From an uncultured Collinsella sp. (lineage in GTDB: Bacteria > Actinomycetota > Coriobacteriia > Coriobacteriales > Coriobacteriaceae): DNA of 64,000 bases. The first letter of the stretch is position 1. Each line of letters starts with the position of its first letter. Where the stretch lies: contig CABUIE010000011.1 in the NCBI GenBank assembly GCA_902491565.1, positions 16,207 to 80,206 on the forward strand, given 5' to 3'. Position numbers and translations under genes: made by a program. Shown piece after piece: positions 8,879-16,717 of this stretch. The notes under the pieces are model-generated. The model did no database searches. It was not told the DNA's origin and was given only the letters and a program-made list of their open reading frames with translations.

Positions 8879-11332
8879 ATGCGTGTTTCTTACGACTGGC
8901 TCAAGACCATGATCGATATTCCGGAGGATCCCAAGACCCTTTCGGACGAATATATCCGTACCGGCACCGAGGTCGAGGCGATCGACACCGTGGGCGAGTC
9001 CTTCGACCACGTGGTGACCGCCAAGGTGCTCACCAAGATCCCGCACCCCGATAGCGACCACATGTATGTGTGCTCGGTCGACGTGGGCGACAAGAATCTC
9101 GACGCCGACGGCAATCCCGCTCCGCTGCAGATCGTCTGCGGCGCGCAGAACTTCGAGGCCGGCGACCACATCGTCACGGCCATGATTGGCGCCGTGCTTC
9201 CCGGCGACGTCAAGATCAAGAAGAGCAAGCTTCGCGGCGTCGTGTCCATGGGCATGAACTGCTCCGCGCGCGAGCTCGGCCTGGGTGGCGACCACTCCGG
9301 CATTATGATCCTGCCCGAGGATACGCCCTGCGGCATGCCGTTTGCCGAGTACGTGGGCTCGAGCGACACCGTGCTCGACTGTGAGATCACGCCCAACCGT
9401 CCCGACTGCCTGTCCATGATCGGCATGGCCCGCGAGACCGGCGCCATCTTCGACCGCGATTTCCACGTTGAGCTGCCCGCCATCAAGGTCGAGACCGGCC
9501 GCGCGACCGACGACGAGCTTTCCGTCGAGATCGCCGACGAGGGCCTGTGCGACCGCTACGTTGCCCGCATCGTGCGCAACGTCAAGGTCGGCCCGTCGCC
9601 AGACTGGATGGTCAAGCGCCTCAACGCCCTAGGCGTGCGCCCGCACAACAACATCGTCGACATCACCAACTACGTGATGATGCTCACCGGTCAGCCGCTG
9701 CACGCCTTTGACCTGGACACCTTTGCCGAGCGCGATGGCCACCGTCGTGTGGTGGTTCGTGCCGCCCAGCAGGACGAGAAGTTCACGACGCTCGACGGCG
9801 AGGAGCGCGTGCTCGACGCCGGCATGGGCCTCATCACCGACGGCGAGCGCCCCGTGGCGTTGGCCGGCGTTATGGGTGGCATGGATTCCGAGATCGAGGA
9901 CGATACCGTTGACGTGATGGTCGAGAGCGCCTGCTTCAACGCCGGCCGCACCTCGCACACCAGCCGCGACCTTTCGCTGATCTCCGACGCCTCCATTCGC
10001 TTTGAGCGCCAGGTTGACGAGACCGGCTGCGTGGATGTTGCCAACGTTACCTGCGCGCTGATTGAGGAGATCGCCGGCGGCGAGGTCGCTCCCGGCTATG
10101 TGGACGTGTTCCCCGCGCCCAAGACCATCGACAGCATCAAGCTGCGCCTGGCCCGCGTGCACGCCATCTGCGGTGCCGACATCGAGTCCGACTTTATCGA
10201 GCGCTCGCTCACCCGCCTGGGCTGCACCGTCGAGCGCGACGGCGAGGACTTTATGGTCACGCCGCCGAGCTTCCGTCCCGACCTGCCGCGTGAGATCGAC
10301 CTGATCGAGGAGGTCTTGCGCTTATGGGGCATGGGCCGCGTGACGGCGACCATTCCGGCTGCCAAGAACCACATCGGCGGTCTGACCCGCGAGCAGAAGC
10401 TCACTCGTAAGGTCGGCGAGATCCTGCGCGCCTGCGGCCTCAACGAGACCACGACTTTTGGCTTTGCCGCCCCGGGCGACCTGGAGAAGATCGGTATGTC
10501 CACCGAGGGTCGCGGTTGCCCCGTGGTGCTCATGAACCCGCTGGTAGCCGAGCAGACCGAGATGCGCCGCTCGCTGTTGCCAGGCCTGTTGCAGTCTGTG
10601 GCCTACAACGAGGCCCACGGCACGCCCAACGTGCATCTGTACGAGGTCGGCAGCTTGTTCCACGGTCGCGAGAACGCCAGCCTGCCCAAGGAGACCAAGT
10701 CCGTGGCGGGCGTGCTCTCGGGCCAGTGGAGCGAGCGGTCCTGGAACATGAAGTACCGTAAGCTGCGCTTCTTCTTTGGCAAGGGCATTGTCGAGGAGCT
10801 GCTTGCTCAGCTGCGCATCGAGAAGGTTCGCTTCCGTCCCGTCGAGGGCGAGGGCTATGCCTTCCTGCAGCCGGGTCGTGCGGCTGAGGTTCTGTCCGGC
10901 GGCACCGTGCTGGGCTGGGTTGGCGAGATCCACCCCAAGGCGCGCGAGGCCATGGGCATCGACGAGGTCGTCGTTGCCTTTGAGCTCGACTTGGACAAGC
11001 TGATCAAGGGCGCCCGCAACCAGGAGAACTACCGCGAGTTCTCGCAGTACCCGGCCGTTGAGCACGACCTTGCTATCGTGGTCGACAACACTGTGACCTG
11101 CGAGGATCTTGAGCGCCGTATTACCAGCGCCGGAGGCAAGCTGCTCGAGGGCGTGCGCCTGTTCGACGTCTACCGCGATCCCGTCCGTATCGGTGCGGGC
11201 AAGAAGTCCATGGCCTTTGCGCTTACGTATCGCTCCGACGACCACACGCTCACCAGCGAAGAGGTCGAAAAAGCGCACCAGAAGATCGTCACCAAGGTGT
11301 GCAAGGGCGTAAACGGCGAGGTCCGCGGCTAG
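8879..11332 (+). CDS. pheT: Phenylalanine--tRNA ligase beta subunit
   Basis: At 817 residues this is a full-length PheT. It begins MRVSYDWLKTMIDIP, contains the N-terminal tRNA-binding (EMAP-like) domain around residues 40-150, the B3/B4 editing domain (GVMGGMDSEIEDDT near residue 330), the B5 domain, the catalytic-like core (RRSLLPGLL near residue 561) and the C-terminal anticodon-binding ferredoxin-like domain (FSQYPAVEHDLAIVV near residue 720). It pairs with PheS, stabilises the enzyme and hydrolyses mischarged Tyr-tRNA. ATG 8879 is preceded by AAAGGAGAG. Expression is presumably controlled by the T-box upstream of pheS. Confidence 0.97.
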   Translation: MRVSYDWLKTMIDIPEDPKTLSDEYIRTGTEVEAIDTVGESFDHVVTAKVLTKIPHPDSDHMYVCSVDVGDKNLDADGNPAPLQIVCGAQNFEAGDHIVTAMIGAVLPGDVKIKKSKLRGVVSMGMNCSARELGLGGDHSGIMILPEDTPCGMPFAEYVGSSDTVLDCEITPNRPDCLSMIGMARETGAIFDRDFHVELPAIKVETGRATDDELSVEIADEGLCDRYVARIVRNVKVGPSPDWMVKRLNALGVRPHNNIVDITNYVMMLTGQPLHAFDLDTFAERDGHRRVVVRAAQQDEKFTTLDGEERVLDAGMGLITDGERPVALAGVMGGMDSEIEDDTVDVMVESACFNAGRTSHTSRDLSLISDASIRFERQVDETGCVDVANVTCALIEEIAGGEVAPGYVDVFPAPKTIDSIKLRLARVHAICGADIESDFIERSLTRLGCTVERDGEDFMVTPPSFRPDLPREIDLIEEVLRLWGMGRVTATIPAAKNHIGGLTREQKLTRKVGEILRACGLNETTTFGFAAPGDLEKIGMSTEGRGCPVVLMNPLVAEQTEMRRSLLPGLLQSVAYNEAHGTPNVHLYEVGSLFHGRENASLPKETKSVAGVLSGQWSERSWNMKYRKLRFFFGKGIVEELLAQLRIEKVRFRPVEGEGYAFLQPGRAAEVLSGGTVLGWVGEIHPKAREAMGIDEVVVAFELDLDKLIKGARNQENYREFSQYPAVEHDLAIVVDNTVTCEDLERRITSAGGKLLEGVRLFDVYRDPVRIGAGKKSMAFALTYRSDDHTLTSEEVEKAHQKIVTKVCKGVNGEVRG

Positions 11333-11454
11333 GTCCTGCGCTGGGGTATGGGTCAGCGGTGGCTGCTGCCGAGTCCTACGTGACTGCTGTGCCCGGTATA
11401 AGGCACCGTTGAGCCTGCATATATGACACGCGCATTACATAACGGCGTGCTGCT

Positions 11455-11483
11455 TTGTCGGCAGTGCGCCGTTTTGCTATGAT
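11455..11483 (+). promoter_or_regulatory. Promoter of the ECF metal-importer operon
   Basis: A -35 TTGTCG (11455-11460), a 17-bp spacer and a -10 TATGAT (11478-11483) lie about 100 bp before the first gene. The predicted start (about 11490) falls just before the palindrome at 11494-11521. No cobalamin-riboswitch core was seen in the 11333-11578 gap. Confidence 0.7.
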
Positions 11484-11493
11484 AGCCCGCGGC

Positions 11494-11521
11494 GTGTTAC
11501 GAATCTGACATTACGTAACAC
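11494..11521 (+). promoter_or_regulatory. NikR-like operator palindrome
   Basis: GTGTTAC (11494-11500) and GTAACAC (11515-11521) form a perfect inverted repeat with a 14-base gap; the arms extend one more pair (G/C). It begins at the predicted transcription start, a repressor position. The half-sites and gap equal the NikR consensus that I recall from comparative genomics of metal-reducing deltaproteobacteria (GTGTTAC-N13/14-GTAACAC). No nikR gene is visible in the window. Confidence 0.6.
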
Positions 11522-11578
11522 TGGAAAGGTGATTCAAGCGGCGTTGCAATTCCGTGCGCCGATAACCGGGAGGCGTAC

Positions 11579-12664
11579 ATGCACATTCCAGATAATTATC
11601 TGTCCCCGCAGACCGATGCCGTTATGGCGGTGGCGATGGTGCCCGTTTGGATCCACTGCATCAAGAAGGTGCGCGCCACGCTCGATCGCGAGCACATGGC
11701 GTTCCTGGGCATCTGCGCCGCGTTCTCCTTCCTGCTCATGATGTTCAACGTGCCGCTGCCTGGCGGCACCACAGGCCACGCCGTTGGTGGCGCACTCATC
11801 GCGCTGCTGCTGGGCCCCGAGGCCGCGGCTATCGCGGTTTCGGTCGCGCTGGCGCTGCAAGCGCTGCTGTTTGGCGACGGCGGCATCCTGTCCTTTGGCG
11901 CTAACTGCTTTAACATGGCCTTCGTGTTGCCGTTTGCCGCAGCCATCGTGTTCCGCGCGCTTAACAGCCGTTTGCACGACAAGAGCTGGGGCACCTCGGT
12001 TTCGGCCATCGTAAGCGGCTGGGTCGGCCTGTGCCTGGCGGCCCTGTGCGCAGCAATCGAGTTTGGTATTCAGCCGATGCTTTTCACGAATGCTTCGGGC
12101 GCTCCGCTGTACTGCCCCTTCCCGCTGTCCATTGCCATTCCGGCCATGATGATCCCGCATATGTTGGCAGCCGGCGTGGTCGAGGGCGTGGCGACTGCCG
12201 CGATCTACGGCTTTATCAAGAAGACGGCGCCGAGCGTTATCGTCGGCCCCGAGGCCGCCGATGGACAGCTTGCTGCCGAGGGCGCTGCTGCCAAGAAGAC
12301 CTCGCTGGTCCCCACGCTCATCTTGGTTGCCGTGCTTGTCGTGGCCACGCCGCTGGGCCTGCTGGCCACGGGTGACGCCTGGGGTGAGTGGGACGCCGAG
12401 GGCGCCGCGACCGCCGTTCAGGAGGTTGGCGACGACAGCCTGCAGGCTTCGGTCGGTCTCGACACCCCGACCTTTGCCGATGCGCTGCCTACGGGTGATT
12501 ACCTGCAGGCCTATTCCGAGGAGCAGGGTCTCGGCTTTGCCGGTCAGGCTGCCATGTATATCCTGTCCGGCGTGATTGGCGTGGCGGTGCTCACCATCGC
12601 ATTCCGTCTGATCTCGCTGACGGTCAAGGAAAGCGGTGCTCATGGCGATGGTCGAGCTGCCTAG
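11579..12664 (+). CDS. cbiM: ECF metal transporter substrate-binding membrane protein (CbiM/NikM with C-terminal N-like part)
   Basis: This 361-residue membrane protein is the S component of a group I energy-coupling-factor importer for Co2+ or Ni2+. The N-terminus MHIPDNYLSP supplies the Met1-His2 metal-binding end of CbiM/NikM; GGTTGHAVGGALIALLLGP and FGDGGILSFGANCFNMAF are core family motifs. After residue ~235 comes a tail with two further membrane segments and an extracellular loop, resembling a fused CbiN/NikN (PDGLE-type) subunit. It is first in the M-Q-O operon and overlaps the next gene by 23 bp. The NikR-like operator upstream argues for nickel; family membership alone does not separate the two metals. 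Confidence 0.9.
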   Translation: MHIPDNYLSPQTDAVMAVAMVPVWIHCIKKVRATLDREHMAFLGICAAFSFLLMMFNVPLPGGTTGHAVGGALIALLLGPEAAAIAVSVALALQALLFGDGGILSFGANCFNMAFVLPFAAAIVFRALNSRLHDKSWGTSVSAIVSGWVGLCLAALCAAIEFGIQPMLFTNASGAPLYCPFPLSIAIPAMMIPHMLAAGVVEGVATAAIYGFIKKTAPSVIVGPEAADGQLAAEGAAAKKTSLVPTLILVAVLVVATPLGLLATGDAWGEWDAEGAATAVQEVGDDSLQASVGLDTPTFADALPTGDYLQAYSEEQGLGFAGQAAMYILSGVIGVAVLTIAFRLISLTVKESGAHGDGRAA

Positions 12665-13478
12665 CTGGCTTGCGGTCGAGCAGCGTTACGAGCCCACGGG
12701 CGCTCGTCATCGCGTGATGCAAAAGAACGTCCTGCACCTGGCGAGCCTGCTTGAGCGGGTTCGCCTGGGCGGGGGCGCGCACGAGGGCGGGTCGATGGTC
12801 GACCGCGCCCTTTCTTGCGTTTCGGCTCCGGTGCGCCTGGTGGGGATGTTCTTTTGCGTCCTGTGCGTGTGTCTGACGCAGAGCCCGCTGTACATCATGT
12901 TGATGGCGGCTATCGCGCTGGTGCTCGTTGCCGTGCGCCCTGTACGCGGGCTGCGCGCGACCTTTGTGCCGGCGTTGGCTGCCGCGGGGTTTGCCGTGGT
13001 TCTGGCACTGCCTGCCCTGCTGCTGGGCGCTTCTGCCGCGGGTGCCATGCTCAAAATTGCGCTTAAGACGTTCATTAACGTGTCGCTCGTGCTGGGTGTT
13101 TCGTGGACCCTCACGTGGAGCCGCATGTCGGCGGCGCTCAAGATGCTGCATCTACCCGACGAAGTTATCTTTACGTTTGATATGGCGCTCAAGCACATCG
13201 AGGTGCTGGGTCGTACGGCGCACGATCTGTGCGAATCGGTCATGCTGCGCAGCGTTGGCCGTGCGCCCGAGGGATTTTCGCGTACCGATTCGATCGCGGG
13301 TATCATGGGCATGACCTTTATCAAGGCGATGAAATGCAGCCGCGCGATGGACGAGGCTATGCTTTGCCGCGGCTTTGCCGGTGCGTATCCGGCTCCCGCG
13401 CGCGCCAGGTTTGGCTGGCGCGATGCGGCCTATGCGGCCGGCGTGGCGCTGCTGACAGTGTTGTGCGCCGTGCTGTAG
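12642..13478 (+). CDS. cbiQ: ECF transporter transmembrane T component (CbiQ/NikQ)
   Basis: This is a 278-residue membrane protein. ATG 12642 follows AAGGAA by about 10 bases; a GTG at 12636 is also possible. It has five or six hydrophobic helices and the coupling motif region LKHIEVLGRTAHDLCESVMLR-like followed by MRS/AMLCRGF (Ala-Arg-Gly-type EcfT signatures near residues 200-250). It links the M component to the ATPase. It lies inside the operon, overlapping the M gene and ending 22 bp before the ATPase gene. Confidence 0.9.
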   Translation: MAMVELPSWLAVEQRYEPTGARHRVMQKNVLHLASLLERVRLGGGAHEGGSMVDRALSCVSAPVRLVGMFFCVLCVCLTQSPLYIMLMAAIALVLVAVRPVRGLRATFVPALAAAGFAVVLALPALLLGASAAGAMLKIALKTFINVSLVLGVSWTLTWSRMSAALKMLHLPDEVIFTFDMALKHIEVLGRTAHDLCESVMLRSVGRAPEGFSRTDSIAGIMGMTFIKAMKCSRAMDEAMLCRGFAGAYPAPARARFGWRDAAYAAGVALLTVLCAVL

Positions 13479-13500
13479 GCGCTGCTGGTTCCGACTGGGG

Positions 13501-14295
13501 ATGCAAATGGGGAAGGGCGACGTTTTGACGATCGATATGAATAGTGCGGCGGGCACGAACGGTGTGGCCGGCGCCGAGGTCGTTCCGCTCATCGAGCTGC
13601 GCGACGTGGTGTTCTCCTATGCGGGGCATACGGTTGTCGATGGCGTGTCGCTGCAGGTCGATCGTGGTGAACTCGTTGCCCTGCTCGGTCCCAACGGCTG
13701 CGGCAAGACGACGATTATGCGTCTTATTAACGGCCTTGAACTCGCGGACGCAGGGGCATACCTGTTTGACGGGCACGTGGTCGATGCGGCGTATCTGAAG
13801 GATTCTGCTGCTGCTCAGAAGTTCCACCAGCGCGTGGGCTTCGTGTTCCAAAACGCCGATGCCCAGCTGTTCTGCGCCACGGTGGGCGAGGAAGTTGCTT
13901 TTGGTCCCGCGCAGATGGGGCTGCCGGCAGACGAGCTCGAGCGCCGCGTGCGCGATGCCATGGGGCTGTTCCAGGTTGCCGACCTTGCCGACGCCTCTCC
14001 CTATCAGCTCTCGGGCGGGCAAAAGAAGCGTGTGGCGCTGGCGGCAGTTGTATCGATGAACCCCGATATCCTAGTGCTCGATGAGCCCACCAATGGGCTC
14101 GACGAGGATTCATGCGACATCGTGGTCAACTTCTTGCTGGCCTACGTCGCGGCGGGTAAGACGGTCTTGATGAGCACGCATCACCAGGATTTGGTGCGAC
14201 GCCTGGGTGCCCGTGCAATCTATATCGATCGATATCACCATGTGGTCGAGGCGCCTTCGCCGTCGTATGGAACCGAAAGCGGTACTACGGACTAG
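13501..14295 (+). CDS. cbiO: ECF transporter ATP-binding protein (CbiO/NikO)
   Basis: This 264-residue ABC ATPase energises the metal importer. Walker A is LLGPNGCGKTT, the Q-loop is VGFVFQNADAQLF (an ECF-typical Q-loop), the signature is LSGGQKKR, Walker B is DILVLDEPTNGLD and the switch His is in MSTHHQD. The start could be ATG 13501 or ATG 13507, or a later codon since the family fold begins only near residue 29 (PLIELRDVVFSY). It is the last gene of the operon. Confidence 0.9.
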   Translation: MQMGKGDVLTIDMNSAAGTNGVAGAEVVPLIELRDVVFSYAGHTVVDGVSLQVDRGELVALLGPNGCGKTTIMRLINGLELADAGAYLFDGHVVDAAYLKDSAAAQKFHQRVGFVFQNADAQLFCATVGEEVAFGPAQMGLPADELERRVRDAMGLFQVADLADASPYQLSGGQKKRVALAAVVSMNPDILVLDEPTNGLDEDSCDIVVNFLLAYVAAGKTVLMSTHHQDLVRRLGARAIYIDRYHHVVEAPSPSYGTESGTTD

Positions 14296-14375
14296 TTGCT
14301 GCGTAGAGCGTGCGTAGCCGCCCGCGCGGCTTTGCCGTGATGGTATAGTTATCCAGGTTTTTTATGGGGGTGGCT

Positions 14376-15224
14376 ATGCCAAGTTGGAACATTCATATCG
14401 CTCAGACGGAGCGTTTGCTGGAGCGCACCGGTGCACTTGCCAATAGCGTGCGCGACCGCAATGCCTTTTTGTTTGGCTGCGTGGTTCCGGATATCTTCGT
14501 GGGCTATATGGTCCCTGGCATCGCCGATCCCATCCCGTACCGCATTACGCACTTTGCAAAGCCCGAGCCTATCCCTAAGCCTCGTGAGCATGAGTTCTGG
14601 GATACCTATGTGGCACCGTTGCTTAAAAGTTCGCCCACCGGTGCGCCAGCCTCGGCTACCTCGATTGTCGAGGAGCGCGAGCGACTGAATCGCGTGCACT
14701 ATCCCCAGCGCTACAGGGATGCCGAGCCGGTTGTCGGTCCCGGCGCTCGTGAGTTCTCGCTTGCGTCCGAGGACGTGGCACAGTCGTTGCTCGATTTGAC
14801 ATTGGGTGTCTGGTCGCATCTGGTGGCCGATACCGTATGGAATACGCGCGTGAATCAGTACCTGGAGGCGCACGGCGGCAAGCCGTGCGAGGAGTTCCGC
14901 ATTAAAAAGCAAGGCGACTTTGACTGGTTTGGCAAGACGCTCGGCATTGTTTCGATTCCGCGCGCGACCGATCGCCTGTATACTGCGGCGACGCGTTTTG
15001 GGCAGTATCCCATCCATAAGGAGTATGTGCTCAAGACCATCGGCGTTATGCACGAGATCGTGCGCGAAAACCCCGGCGAGCCCGACCATCCGCCATACCG
15101 CCTGCTGACCGAGGAATTCTTCGACGAAACGTTTACCGAGGTCATCGAGCTGACCGAGGCGGGATTTGCCGCCCGCGTCGCATCACCCGGTGTGCCTGCT
15201 CTGCCCCTGATCGCGAGCTGCTAG
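14376..15224 (+). CDS. Zinc-dependent phospholipase C family protein
   Basis: The 282-residue protein begins MPSWNIHIAQTERLLER and has the spaced histidine/aspartate pattern of the bacterial zinc-dependent PLC/P1-nuclease fold (early NIHIA, CVVPDIFVGYM, ITHFAKPE, DLTLGVWSHLVADTVWN). No signal peptide is visible, so a cytoplasmic hydrolase role is likely; the substrate is unknown. I chose ATG 14376 because GGGGGTGG lies just upstream; ATG 14364 would add four residues. Its stop codon overlaps, within the palindrome CTAG, the stop of the convergent gene, so the two genes share three bases. Confidence 0.75.
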   Translation: MPSWNIHIAQTERLLERTGALANSVRDRNAFLFGCVVPDIFVGYMVPGIADPIPYRITHFAKPEPIPKPREHEFWDTYVAPLLKSSPTGAPASATSIVEERERLNRVHYPQRYRDAEPVVGPGAREFSLASEDVAQSLLDLTLGVWSHLVADTVWNTRVNQYLEAHGGKPCEEFRIKKQGDFDWFGKTLGIVSIPRATDRLYTAATRFGQYPIHKEYVLKTIGVMHEIVRENPGEPDHPPYRLLTEEFFDETFTEVIELTEAGFAARVASPGVPALPLIASC

Positions 15225-16294
15225 CTGGCCGGCCCGGCAGTGAATAGCTCAACCCAATCGACAAGTAGCTCTTGCCGTAAGGTATCTTCGGCAATACGCT
15301 CCTGTTTGGTCTTTGGGGTGTAGGAAAGTCCAGCCTTTTTATGGATGAGCTCGGCTATGTGGTCGAAGCTCTTCTCATCCTTAATCTGGCCAAAGGTAAT
15401 TTGGATGACGTCGTAGCCCATGCTTGTGAGCGCGGTGGCGCGCTCGGCATCGGAGAGGCTCGCGGCTTCGCTGCCGTGGGCGGAGCGGCCTTGGCATTCA
15501 AGGATGACACCCATGCTGTCGGTGGCGCTTTCGATGAGGATATCGGCGTAGCAGCAGGTTTTGTCATACAGCGAGCGCGCGGCGTCGCTGAGTGGGATGC
15601 GCACGTTGTTTGCGATGTTGATGCCCATGCCGCCCTCGTCGCGGGGGAGCGAGATAAGCATGGAGGTCTGTACTTCGAAGGGCGAGGCGGTCTGTCCTGT
15701 CATGCGTTCGGCGGCCCAGCGGAGCTGCTTAACACCGCGCAGGCCTGCGGCCTGCTTGGCGAACGCGGCGATATCCGCTGCGGAAAGAAGCGGCGTGCGC
15801 TTCCACAGGTCGGTGTCCTTGCCGTTGACGTCGATAACTCGCTCCCAGCCGCAGTTGGGTGGAATGAGCTTAAGCGAAATAGCTTCATCAAGTTGCCGTT
15901 GCGCTCGTTTGCAGGGTGTATACACAGCAAACGAGCTGCACATCTCATAACACGCCATAAGCAGCTGGTTGCGTGAGGCCTGCGTAGCAAGGTTGAGCAG
16001 CGTGAACTCGGGCGATGTGACATCAAACCCATGCTCGGTTTGCCTAAACGACCCGGGAGGCGGCTCTTGGGTCAGGAGGTGCGATTTAAACAGGCTTCGC
16101 GACCCGGATTGTGCCCGAGTGAATACAAGCCTGTGAAGCGGTGCGTGAAGCAGGTCTTTTACAACTGCATGACTTCCGAGGCCGCAACATCTGCGATCCA
16201 TATTGCCAAGGCTAATGGCAGGGTAAAGGCCTAATACCTGCGGCGGGATGCGGTAGTAGTTAAAGGCGGATTGCCCACAAAGCGTCAGGTCCAT
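15221..16294 (-). CDS. AbiEi-like/DUF559-type (PD-(D/E)XK) protein
   Basis: The 357-residue protein appears to have two parts. Residues ~25-130 resemble the C-terminal half of AbiEi-type antitoxins (HRLVFTRA, FDVTSPEFTLLNLATQA). Residues ~235-345 look like a DUF559/Vsr-type endonuclease core: ADILIES, GVILECQG (E-x-Q), a following H, DAERATALTSMGYDVIQITF. This mix of an AbiEi-like N-terminus and a DUF559 C-terminus is frequent in Actinobacteria, with unknown function; a defence or DNA-repair role is inference. ATG 16294 has a strong AGGAGG. Upstream is an inverted repeat (16348-16472). Its 3' end overlaps the convergent phospholipase-like gene by three bases. Confidence 0.65.
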   Translation of the reverse strand: MDLTLCGQSAFNYYRIPPQVLGLYPAISLGNMDRRCCGLGSHAVVKDLLHAPLHRLVFTRAQSGSRSLFKSHLLTQEPPPGSFRQTEHGFDVTSPEFTLLNLATQASRNQLLMACYEMCSSFAVYTPCKRAQRQLDEAISLKLIPPNCGWERVIDVNGKDTDLWKRTPLLSAADIAAFAKQAAGLRGVKQLRWAAERMTGQTASPFEVQTSMLISLPRDEGGMGINIANNVRIPLSDAARSLYDKTCCYADILIESATDSMGVILECQGRSAHGSEAASLSDAERATALTSMGYDVIQITFGQIKDEKSFDHIAELIHKKAGLSYTPKTKQERIAEDTLRQELLVDWVELFTAGPAS

Positions 16295-16347
16295 AATGCC
16301 CTCCTGGCCGAAATCATCTCTTTGAAGCGAGTGATGCCAGCGTCAAT

Positions 16348-16472
16348 CCGGAAGTATGCGGCAAAATCTGAACCCTATGAGCGGACCTGGCTTTTGAGGC
16401 TAGTTTATCAGGCATTTTGTTGCGAAAAAACAGGGTGTGCTCGGAGGTTCCAGAATTTGCCGCATACTTCCG
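16348..16472. repeat. Long imperfect inverted repeat upstream of the DUF559-type gene
   Basis: Arm 16348-16374 and arm 16446-16472 are reverse complements over about 26 of 27 positions (one mismatch and one gap), each containing GGAAGTATGCGGCAAA or its complement, separated by 71 bp. A second short pair, GACCTGGCTTTT (16384-16395) and AAAACCAGGTC (16473-16483), is interleaved. The 16295-16654 gap has no other supported feature; short frames there look non-coding. Confidence 0.65.
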
Positions 16473-16654
16473 AAAACCAGGTCGATTTGGTTCTTGCTAA
16501 AACGATTTATCAGCCCTGTGTGAGGTGTGGGTTTGCCACCGGGCGAACACTTTTAGCGCTTGGGGCTTTATTTTTTGGGCCTCGAAGGGTGGATTTCGCG
16601 CTTTTGGTAAAGAAATGAGTGCGTGTTTTGCCGTGCGGCGGCATTGGCACAGAA

Positions 16655-16689
16655 AAAGGGCCCGGAAGGCGAAGCCTTCCGGGCCCTTT
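16655..16689 (-). terminator. Terminator of pyk
   Basis: A perfect 16-bp stem (16655-16670 with 16674-16689) with loop GAA. On the minus strand it is followed by a T-run (16657-16653), 28 bp beyond the pyk stop codon. Confidence 0.9.
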
Positions 16690-16717
16690 GCAATGCAAGT
16701 ATGCTTGCAAGTGCGTT

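Noticed and set aside
11333..11578. Cobalamin riboswitch before the ECF importer
   Set aside because: No B12-box-like core or typical length; a promoter and palindrome explain the region better.
15221..15224. Possible fusion or read-through between the phospholipase-like and DUF559-like genes
   Set aside because: The genes are convergent and merely share the CTAG palindrome at their stop codons.
16271..16618. Plus-strand ORF in the gap between the DUF559-like gene and pyk
   Set aside because: It overlaps the inverted repeat, has no ribosome-binding site and an unstructured composition.
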